64,000 nucleotides of DNA from Deltaproteobacteria bacterium. GTDB taxonomy: Bacteria; Desulfobacterota; GWC2-55-46; JADFVP01. This document shows, piece by piece, positions 28,930-38,247 of this stretch. The position numbers were made by a program, and so were the translations under genes. Where the stretch lies: positions 1 to 64,000 of the forward strand of contig JAJCZH010000005.1 in assembly GCA_029262515.1 (NCBI GenBank), read 5' to 3'. Within the stretch, counting starts at the first letter, position 1. Each line of letters opens with the position of its first letter. Below the pieces are notes generated by a model. The model saw nothing but the letters and a program-made list of their open reading frames with translations, was not told where the DNA came from and ran no database searches.

Positions 28930-30702
28930 ATGGGTGAGATCAAGAAGCATGTAGCGCTTATGAAGGGCATCGGAGTCTCCGCCGGTGTCACGATCGGGCG
29001 CGCCTTTGTTATTAAGGGAAGAGGGCTTGATCTCGCCCATCACGACCATATTGAAGGCCCCGAGGTTGAGGCCGAGGTGGCCCGTTTCGAAAACGCAATC
29101 AACATGTCGTCCGATGAGCTTACCAGCGTAAGAAAGAAGATGGAGTCCGACGGCAGAGGCCAGGAGCATATCAGCATTATCGATGCCCACCTGCTGATAC
29201 TCAAAGACCATATGATTACCGGCGATACCATCGAGAAGATACGTAAAGAGCGCGTTAATGCCGAGTGGGCGCTCAAGAAGGTTACTGAAGGGCTGCTCGA
29301 CTTTTTCAACAATATCGAAGACGAGTACCTGATGCAGCGCGGCTCGGATATAGAGCACCTGGCCAATATGGTGCTCATAAATCTTTCGGGCCGCAAGAGA
29401 GAGTCGTTGTCGGACCTAAAGAGCCCGGCAGTCGTTGTCGCTCACGACCTTTCTCCGGCCGAGACTGCGCTGATGGTCAAAGGCACGGTTCTCGGCTTCT
29501 TAACCGATGCGGGGGCCAAGACGTCGCATACGGCGATCATGGCGCGTGCGCTCGAGATACCGGCCGTGGTCGGCCTTGAGACCATTACCCATAATGTAGA
29601 TACCGGAGACATGGTAATTATCGACGGTACTACCGGTACGGTTATCATCAACCCGTCGAAGTCCGTGGTAAACGTCTACAAGAAGCGCAAGGAACGGTAC
29701 GAGAATTACGGTCGGTCGCTCTTCCACTATAAAGACCTGCCGAGCGAGACCACCGACGGCCAGAAGGTAAGCCTTATGGGCAACATGGAGATCGTAGAGG
29801 AGATAGACTCTCTTTTAAAGAACGGAGCCGAGGGGATAGGTCTTTACAGGACCGAGTTTCTCTACCTCAACAGAAAGGATCTTCCGACTGAGGAGGAGCA
29901 TCTAGCGGCGTATGAGACCATCATCCGGCGCATGAACCCGCGGCCGGTCGTTATTCGTACGCTCGACGTGGGCGGGGACAAGCTGCTGCCGGATATGGCG
30001 ACCTCTGATGAGATAAACCCCGCGCTGGGGCTGAGGGCGATCCGTTTCTGCCTCAAGAACAAGGACATCTTCAAGGTTCAACTTCGCGGGATACTGCGGG
30101 CGAGCGCAAAGGGCCCTGTGCAGATACTCTTACCGATGATTTCGGGTGTAGAGGAGATACGCCACGCCAAGAGGGTTATAGAGGAGTGCAAGGCCGAGCT
30201 TACCGATGAGGGCAAGGATTTTGACCATAAGGTAGAGATTGGCGCGATGATAGAGATACCTTCTGCTGCGGTTATCACCGACTTGATTGCCCGAGAGGTA
30301 GACTTTGTCTCCATAGGCACCAACGACCTCCTTCAGTACTCACTGGCCATAGACCGTGTCAACGAGCACGTTGCGTACCTATATGAACCGTTCCACCCTG
30401 CGGTATTGAGGATCATCAAAACCGTGGCAGAGGCGGCGAATAAGGCCGGAATCAGCGTCGGGGTCTGCGGAGAGATGGCAGGAGAGCCCGAGTACGCGAT
30501 AATTCTGCTCGGTTTCGGAATAGACAAGTTGTCTATGAGCGCGTACTCGCTTCTAAGGGTAAAGCGTCTAGTGCGCTCTATAAGCATAAAACAGGCAAAA
30601 GAGCTCTGCTCAAAGATTATGGAATTTTCCACCGCAAGCGAGGTTGAGCAGTACATAAACGCCAAGATTCCCGACCTCTACAAAGAGGAGTTCTGGAGCT
30701 AA
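28930..30702 (+). CDS. ptsI: Phosphoenolpyruvate-protein phosphotransferase (EI)
   Basis: First enzyme of the PTS: takes phosphate from PEP and gives it to HPr. The N-terminal HPr-binding region is followed by the active-site His in DAGAKTSHTAIMARALEIPA, the PEP-binding TIM barrel with GIGLYRTEFLYL, and the C-terminal signature DFVSIGTNDLLQYSLAIDR and VGVCGEMAG. Length 590 aa is standard. It closes the rpoN-to-ptsI series. Confidence 0.98.
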   Translation: MGEIKKHVALMKGIGVSAGVTIGRAFVIKGRGLDLAHHDHIEGPEVEAEVARFENAINMSSDELTSVRKKMESDGRGQEHISIIDAHLLILKDHMITGDTIEKIRKERVNAEWALKKVTEGLLDFFNNIEDEYLMQRGSDIEHLANMVLINLSGRKRESLSDLKSPAVVVAHDLSPAETALMVKGTVLGFLTDAGAKTSHTAIMARALEIPAVVGLETITHNVDTGDMVIIDGTTGTVIINPSKSVVNVYKKRKERYENYGRSLFHYKDLPSETTDGQKVSLMGNMEIVEEIDSLLKNGAEGIGLYRTEFLYLNRKDLPTEEEHLAAYETIIRRMNPRPVVIRTLDVGGDKLLPDMATSDEINPALGLRAIRFCLKNKDIFKVQLRGILRASAKGPVQILLPMISGVEEIRHAKRVIEECKAELTDEGKDFDHKVEIGAMIEIPSAAVITDLIAREVDFVSIGTNDLLQYSLAIDRVNEHVAYLYEPFHPAVLRIIKTVAEAANKAGISVGVCGEMAGEPEYAIILLGFGIDKLSMSAYSLLRVKRLVRSISIKQAKELCSKIMEFSTASEVEQYINAKIPDLYKEEFWS

Positions 30703-30817
30703 CGGTTACTGTGCCGATCCGGTTATTATAGGAATCAAAGACTAATATAACAGGGCAATAGATGGAAGTAGAATTAACAGATTGCCTCATTCGCCGCCAC
30801 AAGAAGCGGGAGGCAGG

Positions 30818-31075
30818 ATGACCGCCACGAATTCACCACAGAAACGTCAACTACATCCGATGCCGAGCTTCGTTAAGCGAGCACTTGAAGAGCGTAACCT
30901 GGTGGATGAATACAACCGGCGTCCGGCATACCAGCAGAATGATTACATCGGCTGGATAGATCGGGCAAAACATGCGGAGACGAAAGAGAAGAGGCTTAAT
31001 CAGATGCTCGAAGAGCTTGATAGAGGCGGCATCTACATGAACATGTTGCACTCCCCTTCAAAGAAAAAGAGGTAA
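30818..31075 (+). CDS. YdeI/OmdA-like small protein
   Basis: An 85-aa protein resembling the C-terminal domain of the YdeI/OmpD-associated family (pattern RRPAYQQNDYIGWIDRAKHA, then ETKEKRLNQMLEELDRG). The biochemical role is not known. The ATG at 30818 has GGGAGG a few bases upstream; an in-frame TTG at 30782 lacks such a site. It stands alone between ptsI and metK. Confidence 0.72.
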   Translation: MTATNSPQKRQLHPMPSFVKRALEERNLVDEYNRRPAYQQNDYIGWIDRAKHAETKEKRLNQMLEELDRGGIYMNMLHSPSKKKR

Positions 31076-31150
31076 GGGGTGGAGGTGCAAAGAGTATCGA
31101 AGACGTAAACCCGGATAACTTGCGTGAAAAGCCAGCTTTACAGAAATAGA

Positions 31151-31179
31151 TTGACAATACTGAGTAAAAACCAGATAAT
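31151..31179 (+). promoter_or_regulatory. Sigma70-type promoter for metK
   Basis: TTGACA (31151-31156), exactly 17 bases, GATAAT (31174-31179). The start site would be near 31186, leaving a leader of about 85 bases. A second TATAAT at 31209-31214 has a poor -35. The leader shows no structure typical of a SAM riboswitch. Confidence 0.72.
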
Positions 31180-31270
31180 CAGTACTTATGTCCAGTGTAA
31201 AATACCTCTATAATGTTAAATAATAGTCAGTTTTTTTGATTGAGAAGTAATCTTGAAAGGAGATTTATTG

Positions 31271-32440
31271 ATGGGAAAGAGGGAGTATCTTTTTACATCC
31301 GAGTCAGTAACCGAAGGGCATCCCGATAAGGTCTCGGATCAGATTTCCGATGCTGTATTAGATGCCATGCTGGCCCAGGATCCTAACAGCAGGGTAGCCT
31401 GCGAGACTCTTGTTACTACAGGGCTTGCGCTTATCGCCGGAGAGGTCACGAGCAAGGCTAATGTCAATTTTCAGGATGTTGTTCGCGGTACTATAAAAGA
31501 GATAGGTTATACCGACGCAGATATGGGTTTCGATTACCGTACATGCGCGGTCATGGTCTCACTCGATGCGCAGAGCCCGGATATTGCGATGGGTGTAGAC
31601 AGCTCGTCCTCGCATGAGCAGGGCGCCGGTGACCAGGGTCTTATGTTCGGATACGCCTGTAACCATACCGCAGAGTTTATGCCGTTGCCGATTACGCTTG
31701 CGCACAATGCGGCGATGAAGCTCTCTGAAGTGAGAAAGAATTCGACTCTTCCGTATTTGCGTCCGGACGGCAAGACTCAGGTTACGCTAAGATATATAGA
31801 CGGCAAACCTACCACGGTCGATACCGTAGTAGTCTCGTCTCAGCATTCTCCCGACGTAACGCAGGCCCACCTCAAAGAGGGTATAATCGAAGAGGTAGTG
31901 AAGAAGGTTATCCCGGCGGAGCTTATAACCGCCGATACCAAGTACCACATAAACCCGACCGGGCAGTTTATCGTCGGCGGCCCGCACGGCGATTGCGGCC
32001 TTACCGGACGCAAGATAATAGTCGATACCTACGGTGGGCACGGCAGCCACGGAGGCGGAGCATTCTCCGGTAAAGATCCTTCCAAGGTCGACCGTTCCGC
32101 GTCGTATCTCGCAAGGTATATGGCAAAGAATATCATAGCCGCAGGTCTGGCCGAAGAGGTCGAAGTACAGCTCGCCTATGCGATTGGTGTTGCTGATCCT
32201 GTTTCCGTTATGGTAGATACCTTCGGTACCGGCCTGATTGATGATGAAAAGATCGAAGCGCTTCTGAAGGTTAACTTCCGGATGAAACCGCACGATCTTA
32301 TCGAAGATCTAGACCTCTTGAGGCCTATCTACAGAAACACGGCTGCATACGGCCACTTCGGCAGGGCTTGTTCCGACTTCAAGTGGGAGTTGACCGACAA
32401 GGCCGAGGCGCTTAGAGAAGGCGCGGGCTTGAAGGCCTGA
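31271..32440 (+). CDS. metK: S-adenosylmethionine synthase
   Basis: Makes SAM from methionine and ATP. Family motifs are [32 protein letters not shown], and the P-loop-like [17 protein letters not shown]. The ATG at 31271 has AAAGGAG at 31256-31262; an in-frame TTG at 31253 is too early. Length 389 aa is standard. The next gene, ahcY, removes the by-product S-adenosylhomocysteine, so the pair runs the methylation cycle. Confidence 0.98.
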   Translation: MGKREYLFTSESVTEGHPDKVSDQISDAVLDAMLAQDPNSRVACETLVTTGLALIAGEVTSKANVNFQDVVRGTIKEIGYTDADMGFDYRTCAVMVSLDAQSPDIAMGVDSSSSHEQGAGDQGLMFGYACNHTAEFMPLPITLAHNAAMKLSEVRKNSTLPYLRPDGKTQVTLRYIDGKPTTVDTVVVSSQHSPDVTQAHLKEGIIEEVVKKVIPAELITADTKYHINPTGQFIVGGPHGDCGLTGRKIIVDTYGGHGSHGGGAFSGKDPSKVDRSASYLARYMAKNIIAAGLAEEVEVQLAYAIGVADPVSVMVDTFGTGLIDDEKIEALLKVNFRMKPHDLIEDLDLLRPIYRNTAAYGHFGRACSDFKWELTDKAEALREGAGLKA

Positions 32441-32461
32441 GTCTAGAGCAAGAACTATTGA

Positions 32462-33808
<1,347 letters not shown>

Positions 33809-33849
33809 TGTCATTGTTCTACTGGTTAGTTCTGGAAAGTTGATAACCG

Positions 33850-33892
33850 TTTAGGGTGTCCGGATGCTTTTCCGGACACCCTAAATTTATTT
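33850..33892 (+). terminator. Terminator after ahcY
   Basis: Perfect 15-bp stem 33850-33864 and 33871-33885 (core GGGTGTCCGGA), 6-base loop, then TTTATTT. Confidence 0.9.
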
Positions 33893-34307
33893 CAACGCAT
33901 CCGTAGTTCAAGGCTCCTTCCTGTACGCCGCAATCCTTCAATACTCAAACAAGGTGTCCATTACTTCTGTAAACACTTAATCTACTTGACTCTAATAATC
34001 TGTTGATGTAATTTGCTTTGGACTCCATGTGTGCAGCTCAGTTGATTAATTATGGGTTGATAGCAGAGGTTCGCCGATTCATATAAGACGCCATGATAAA
34101 TACCCTAAGAAGTGCAAGTCGATAGTTTATAGTATTTTATCGCCTCAATCATCGTTGCACAAAAGGCATCTTATACGGACAGAATCTCTTGTTTCCGCGT
34201 CTTATGCGGATCCATATAAATATTGTTAGCTTCATGAAAGGCTTGATGATGTTACTGAAGCTGTGAGTTTTTTCAATTTTATTAGGCAGTTAACCGTTGG
34301 AGTCTGA
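33893..34307. other. AT-rich intergenic stretch at the left edge of the accessory region
   Basis: I see no gene or RNA gene here. It contains a 9-bp inverted pair ATAAGACGC (34083-34091) and GCGTCTTAT (about 34197-34205), a GTTAGCT heptamer at 34225-34231 and a GTTGGAG heptamer just before the next gene; the last two look like single integron core sites but no full attC surrounds them. Confidence 0.5.
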
Positions 34308-34973
34308 ATGCGACAACTGTTGATACATCGACGATTGACCTTTGTTCTCCAAGCAATATTGGTTGTGGAGGTCGTGGTTGCTACCTGGAATCAGCAGTGG
34401 CTTGCAGCTGTGGTCACATTTGGGATCATTGTAGTAACACTTTTCCCCCTCTTTCTGGGAAAGTTCTTTCGTGTCTTTATTCCTCCTGAGTTTGTATTAC
34501 TTGCGATTGCATTCATCTTTGCATCGCTATTCCTTGGTGAAATCCGTGGATACTACACCCGTTTCTGGTGGTGGGACATAGCCCTTCACTCCTGCTCTGG
34601 ATTTTTACTCGGGATTATTGGCTTCCTATTGGTGCATGTATTAAACGAAACAGAAGACATTGACGTACATATGAAATCTGGCTTTGTTGCCTTTTTTGCC
34701 TTCTTGTTCGCAGTTGGGCTAGGTGCTCTCTGGGAAATTTTTGAATTTAGTATGGATAGTTTTTTCAGCATGAACATGCAAAAAGAAATGTTCGGTGATC
34801 CTTCCGGGTTGACCGACACAATGTGGGATCTAATAGTCGATACTTTGGGAGCGTTGGTAATCACTGTGCTCGGCTACGGCTACGTCAAAACTGCCAGAAA
34901 CGAATCATTTTTGGAACGGTTGATTCAAACATTCATTAAGAGCAATCCACGGCTTTTTAATCGTCACCAATAG
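34308..34973 (+). CDS. DUF2238 (YjdF-like) membrane protein, cassette-borne
   Basis: A 221-aa integral membrane protein with about six hydrophobic segments. It carries the DUF2238-type signatures WWWDIALHSCSGFLLGIIGF, GLGALWEIFEFSMD and DTMWDLIVDTLGAL. Function of the family is unknown. The stop at 34973 is followed 31 bases later by an attC-like site, so it is the first cassette gene. Codon choice is more AT-rich than in the metK/ahcY block, which fits lateral gain. Confidence 0.82.
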   Translation: MRQLLIHRRLTFVLQAILVVEVVVATWNQQWLAAVVTFGIIVVTLFPLFLGKFFRVFIPPEFVLLAIAFIFASLFLGEIRGYYTRFWWWDIALHSCSGFLLGIIGFLLVHVLNETEDIDVHMKSGFVAFFAFLFAVGLGALWEIFEFSMDSFFSMNMQKEMFGDPSGLTDTMWDLIVDTLGALVITVLGYGYVKTARNESFLERLIQTFIKSNPRLFNRHQ

Positions 34974-35004
34974 ATTTTGCAAAGTTGATGGAACAAATTC
35001 ACCG

Positions 35005-35064
35005 AGCTAACAAGGCTAATTCAACCGACGCAAAAAGCTGCGCGTCTGATTAGCAACGTTAGCT
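35005..35064 (+). other. attC: attC recombination site 1
   Basis: AGCTAAC (35005-35011) and its exact complement GTTAGCT (35058-35064) form the outer core pair. Inside, GCTAAT (35015-35020) pairs with ATTAGC (35049-35054), and GACGC (35027-35031) with GCGTC (35042-35046). This is the R''-L''-L'-R' plan of integron attC sites; 60 bp is close to the shortest known class. Confidence 0.8.
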
Positions 35065-35075
35065 CTGGGAACAAT

Positions 35076-35405
35076 ATGTCAAAATGCACATACAACCTGA
35101 CCTTTGAGGTTTACGGTTACTCGAAAGAGCTGTCGGACCTCACAACATTGATCAAGAAAGCACTGTCAAAGTATTTGTCTCGCTGCTTAATTATCGTTAA
35201 GAAGACTTTTAAAGAATGGCGCAAGTGTCACATTTCTGGGTCGATAGAAGATGTGGATGCATGCCATATGCTATTCAACAAGGATTGCTTGCCACATCTC
35301 CACGTTGTACGCAGTCTCGACGAAGCAGGAGACAATATCTGTTCTCGAGCCTACCCCATCTTGTCACGAGCTGAACAACTGCTTCGAGGGTTCATAAATG
35401 GGTGA
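35076..35405 (+). CDS. Hypothetical cassette protein (109 aa)
   Basis: I do not recognise this protein. It begins 12 bases after the attC core, as cassette genes do, and encodes a soluble 109-aa protein with a basic, Leu-rich N-terminal half (LTTLIKKALSKYLSRCLIIV) and three His/Cys-containing stretches. No signal peptide or membrane span. No attC lies between it and the following broken gene, so both appear to share one cassette. Between the two genes, at 35422-35445, is a short hairpin (GGCCAACT with AGTTGGTC). Confidence 0.55.
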   Translation: MSKCTYNLTFEVYGYSKELSDLTTLIKKALSKYLSRCLIIVKKTFKEWRKCHISGSIEDVDACHMLFNKDCLPHLHVVRSLDEAGDNICSRAYPILSRAEQLLRGFING

Positions 35406-35455
35406 TGACGGATGTAGCGGGGGCCAACTGGTGAGGAAGTTGGTCGCCTTCTAAC

Positions 35456-36112
35456 GTGGATGAAAAGGCAACTGTGCGCAAATCGTCGTGCGCGAATGAC
35501 CACCAGATTGAGTTAGTAGACTTCACTGATCTTATGACTCTGTTATTTGCAGAGATTCAAGACTGGCTCGGCGATCATATCCTGTCTGCAAAAGATCTTG
35601 CAGATATTCTTTGTGGGACAGACGACCTTGGCGCGTGCAGGGCTCAAGTTGCCAAATGACTCACAAAACGGTCGGCGTGGAATGACACCTTCTTGCCGTA
35701 TATTATGGATGCCGATGCATGGGGCAAGCTGAAGAATGAGCTTGTCGCCATCATAATACCGATCCGACGCAGAGTAATGCACCATCGACCAGTACACCTC
35801 TATCACCTTGCGAAGGTGATAGGACACACCTGTAGTTTGCGCGAGTACCTCGGACATAGCCGACAGGCTATTGATGAGAAACAGCGCAACGAACTCCAAG
35901 ATATAAACAAGGAGATTACGCAGGCTCTACAAAGCTCAGTACCGAGACTTTATAGTGACCTCTTCGGTTCAACCGAGTGGGTGCAATCTCTGGCTAAGCA
36001 ACAAGAGGCTTTCCGAAAGAGCATTTCACCGTTTGCTGAGATACAGAAGGAATGGAAGAAGCAAATGAACCCTTGGCTCGAAATGGAGGAGCAGATGCGA
36101 AAGCAAACGTAA
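35456..36112 (+). pseudogene. Cassette gene interrupted by an in-frame TGA
   Basis: One continuous frame from GTG 35456 to the stop at 36112 is broken only by TGA at 35657-35659 (codon 68). Upstream are 67 residues (LSAKDLADILCGTDDLGACR near the break); downstream the frame stays open for 150 codons, with an ATG at 35705 (PYIMDADAWGKLKNELVAII) as a possible restart. The downstream part is amphipathic and charged, ending in a Gln/Lys/Glu-rich coil. I do not recognise the family. It may be a nonsense mutant, two separate proteins, or a sequencing error; recoding is least likely. Confidence 0.6.
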
Positions 36113-36155
36113 CCATTCAGACGTCTTCAGGCCCAATGGAAGAAGGATGTTGAGA

Positions 36156-36229
36156 AGCTAACAAAATGATTGAGATGGTTGCCTTATGGCGCTCCGCGCC
36201 AGCGACAACACCTCATCCAATCGTTACAG
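36156..36229 (+). other. attC: attC recombination site 2
   Basis: The left core AGCTAAC (36156-36162) is identical to that of site 1; the right core is GTTACAG (36223-36229). GATTGAGATG (36168-36177) pairs with CATCCAATC (36214-36222) leaving one unpaired base, GTTG (36178-36181) with CAAC (36206-36209), and the tip is GGCGC-TCC-GCGCC (36188-36200). The differing last bases are expected where a cassette joins chromosomal DNA, because recombination cuts inside the right core. Confidence 0.75.
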
Positions 36230-36367
36230 CCTTTCCACCAATAATTCTCGTGTTCCACCCCACTAAAGGTTGCGGCTTTGTAGGTGAAGTACGTACCATA
36301 TCAGCACGAAAGATTGGCCTGTTTTTAAGGTGCGGGTAGTTGCGGTAAAGGGGCGGCGGTGAGTTCC

Positions 36368-36949
36368 TCAGGCCGTCTTTGCCGCTTTTTCGGGCTGCTC
36401 CGTTTTGATCCGCCTGGAAAGAGCGTCGGCGCCGCCTACGTACTCGCCGTCCACCCATATCTGCGGCACGGTAACAGGGGTCTTGGCATCGATTAACGGT
36501 TTTACGCGAGCCATCATTTCGTAGAGCGCTCTCGGACTGCTGATTATATTGTGGTACCGGTACTCTATTTCAGCCTCTTGCAGTAACTCCTTGGCGCGCT
36601 TGCAGTGAGGGCAGCCCTCTTTACCGAACAGGTGCGTTCCGGTTACTCTGGAAGTTACGCAGTGACTCTTTATGACGGCCTCGGTAAAAACCCCTCGGTT
36701 TAACGCTACACCCTGAGAGAGCACGGAGCCGTCGACCATTACAATAGGGGCGTGCCAGCCCCCTTTTATAAGAGGTTTCCACCACTCGCTGAGCCACTCT
36801 CGCACCTCAAATTCGACAGGCACACCGGCAAGTTCGCTCTTCAGGGTATCTTGAATAACATCCTTTGTAATCGTGCACTCGCCGCACGGGATCTTTATCT
36901 TGAAAGGCCCCCACGAACCGGCCCACTTAAAAAGCGTTATCTTTACCAT
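36368..36949 (-). CDS. Two-domain glutaredoxin-like protein
   Basis: A 193-aa protein. The C-terminal half (about residues 103-180) is a glutaredoxin domain with redox motif CPHC in LFGKEGCPHCKRAKELL and the glutathione-binding pattern TVPQIWVDGEYVGGADAL. The N-terminal half starts with a beta strand and a CGEC motif (KIPCGECTITKDVI) and reads on with APIVMVDGSVLSQGVALNRG, which also looks like a thioredoxin-fold domain. No signal peptide. It is oriented against the neighbouring cassette cluster. Role as a thiol-disulfide reductase is inferred; the reason for the tandem is unknown. Confidence 0.8.
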   Translation of the reverse strand: MVKITLFKWAGSWGPFKIKIPCGECTITKDVIQDTLKSELAGVPVEFEVREWLSEWWKPLIKGGWHAPIVMVDGSVLSQGVALNRGVFTEAVIKSHCVTSRVTGTHLFGKEGCPHCKRAKELLQEAEIEYRYHNIISSPRALYEMMARVKPLIDAKTPVTVPQIWVDGEYVGGADALSRRIKTEQPEKAAKTA

Positions 36950-37126
36950 CGGTCTGACCTTTGTCCATGCCCATGTTTTTATACCGGGCAGGTGACTTGA
37001 GCTTATATAAAAGAACCTGCCTGAACAGAGGAGTATCTCTTTGTTAAGTATACTTCTCTAACCGGTTTCCGTCAAGTGGATGGCCCGCTATACGGGTTGC
37101 GTGCGCGGGTATAAGTTACTACATAA

Positions 37127-37160
37127 GGCCGGTATATAAAAAAGGCTGGTATATAAAAAT
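37127..37160 (+). repeat. Tandem 17-bp duplication
   Basis: Two adjacent copies, GGCCGGTATATAAAAAA (37127-37143) and GGCTGGTATATAAAAAT (37144-37160), differing at two bases. They lie just before the kinase relic. Confidence 0.7.
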
Positions 37161-37208
37161 CTCTATGGACGACAAGGAAAAATGGATTCCCGAGAAGCTT
37201 ATCACGTA

Positions 37209-37356
37209 GAATTCGACCCGCGCTTTACAACCAAGCCGAAGGGTAGCGGCCCTATGTCTTGCCAGCTCATACTCGATTGCCAAGAAGCACGGAGGTTACA
37301 TCGATGTAACCTCAAAGGTTGGCGTTGGAACTACATTCACGACATACTCAATGGGT
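37209..37356 (+). pseudogene. Relic of a histidine-kinase ATPase domain
   Basis: The frame at 37209 reads EFDPRFTTKPKGSG, the F and G2 boxes of a HATPase_c domain. One extra base at about 37249 shifts the frame; continuing in the next frame gives ASSYSIAKKHGGYIDVTSKV then GVGTTFTTYSMG, the normal end of such a domain. A stop codon lies just upstream and no kinase N-terminus is found. It resembles the ATPase end of the hybrid kinase at 51086. A decayed fragment, not expressed as an enzyme. Confidence 0.8.
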
Positions 37357-37440
37357 AAGGTACCGTGCCACGGTTCTCCATACCTGCGCGCCAAGCGCTC
37401 TGTAACCACACCCCTATGCAGAAGATCCCGGCAGAAATAA

Positions 37441-37477
37441 GCTGAAGCCCACAGGAATTATACCTGTGGGCTTCAGC
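37441..37477. terminator. Bidirectional terminator-like hairpin
   Basis: Perfect 15-bp stem 37441-37455 and 37463-37477 (core GAAGCCCACAGG), 7-base loop. On the minus strand it follows the PEP-CTERM relic and is trailed by TTATTT; on the plus strand by a short T run. Confidence 0.85.
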
Positions 37478-37497
37478 AGTTTTAAGGTTCGGGGCTC

Positions 37498-37690
37498 TTA
37501 CCTCTTGAGTTTTCTTCTCACATAACCAAGCCCTGCCTGCCCGCTTCCTATAAGCAGGAGAATGGAGGATTCGGGAACCGGGTTGGTAGGCGCGATACGG
37601 ATCAGCGCCAGTGCCGGCGCTGATAGCTCCCTCGAACGTGTAGTGCAACGGAGCTGCCAATGCGCCACTCGACATGATAAAAATTACCAT
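37498..37690 (-). pseudogene. Collapsed PEP-CTERM protein gene
   Basis: Read on the minus strand, the ATG at 37690 opens a short signal-like start (MVIFIMSSGALAAPLHYTFE). In a different frame the stretch ends with VPESSILLLIGSGQAGLGY and then VRRKLKR and a stop at 37498-37500, which is the PEP-CTERM sorting tail (Pro-Glu motif, hydrophobic span, basic end). Only about 60 codons separate start and tail, so the body has been deleted and the frame shifted. Two intact relatives lie at 44359 and 45045. Confidence 0.7.
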
Positions 37691-38247
37691 TTAAACAATG
37701 GATACCGTCCTTTTTTATATTAATACTAGAAGTAACAATGATGTTGTGTAGTTATACGTACAATAATTACGCCAAACATGTATCAGAGCCGTAACTAGCC
37801 GATTTATTTAGATAAAATGGCTGCCTGCCAAAACAGGAGACAGCAGGATAGCTTAGAAAGTGTAAAAAAAGATCGATATATAGTGTGTTATAGTCCGAAT
37901 TAAGTGTATTGGTCTCAATGTGTTGTAGGTGATGGTCAGTGTATGGATTCTTTACAGCATTTAATACTTTGCCACTTAAAGGAGCTGATTAAAGATACTC
38001 TTTTCTTACTTAAAACTCGTCTGCTCATATAAAATTTATTGTGTGCAGTTATTTTGCCGGATATATTGTTTATCATTAAATCGTATTCAACGCTCTTCTT
38101 GACACCTTCTGCCTACGGGTGTAAATTTAACGTATGGCAACAGGTGTGGTTATCGGATCAAAATAGTCACTTGTATGGTTTAGTGCTATAGCAGAGTTCT
38201 ATTCAGGAGTAACCTGTTTTATTATAACCGGAAAAGGAGGTGCCGCT
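37691..38247. other. AT-rich intergenic region
   Basis: I see no gene in this stretch. Its right part contains the promoter candidate at 38099-38127 and the leader of the amidotransferase gene. Confidence 0.5.
38099..38127 (+). promoter_or_regulatory. Sigma70-type promoter for the glutamine amidotransferase gene
   Basis: TTGACA (38099-38104), 17 bases, TAAATT (38122-38127). The start site would be near 38134, giving a leader of about 115 bases. Confidence 0.55.

Larger units (their letters stand above)
34289..36229 (+). mobile_element. Small integron gene-cassette cluster without integrase (CALIN-like)
   Basis: Genes lie head to tail, each unit closed by an attC-like site (35005-35064 and 36156-36229). 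The gene starts follow the core sites by 11-19 bases, as in integron cassettes. Base composition is more AT-rich than in the flanking housekeeping genes. No tyrosine-recombinase (intI) gene is in the window, so this is a cluster lacking an integrase, or the end of an array whose other part is lost. The left boundary is uncertain; GTTGGAG near 34291 is my guess. Confidence 0.72.

Noticed and set aside
31186-31270. SAM riboswitch in the metK leader
   Set aside because: Leader is about 85 bases, AT-rich and lacks the stems of known SAM riboswitch classes.
34225-34231. GTTAGCT as the right end of an upstream attC
   Set aside because: No matching left core or L boxes within 120 bases upstream.
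35422-35445. A third attC between the hypothetical and the broken cassette gene
   Set aside because: Only a short GGCCAACT/AGTTGGTC hairpin; no R''/R' core pair around it.
37337-37690. Intact 117-aa minus-strand protein
   Set aside because: The frame is the shifted remainder of a PEP-CTERM gene read through its terminator hairpin.
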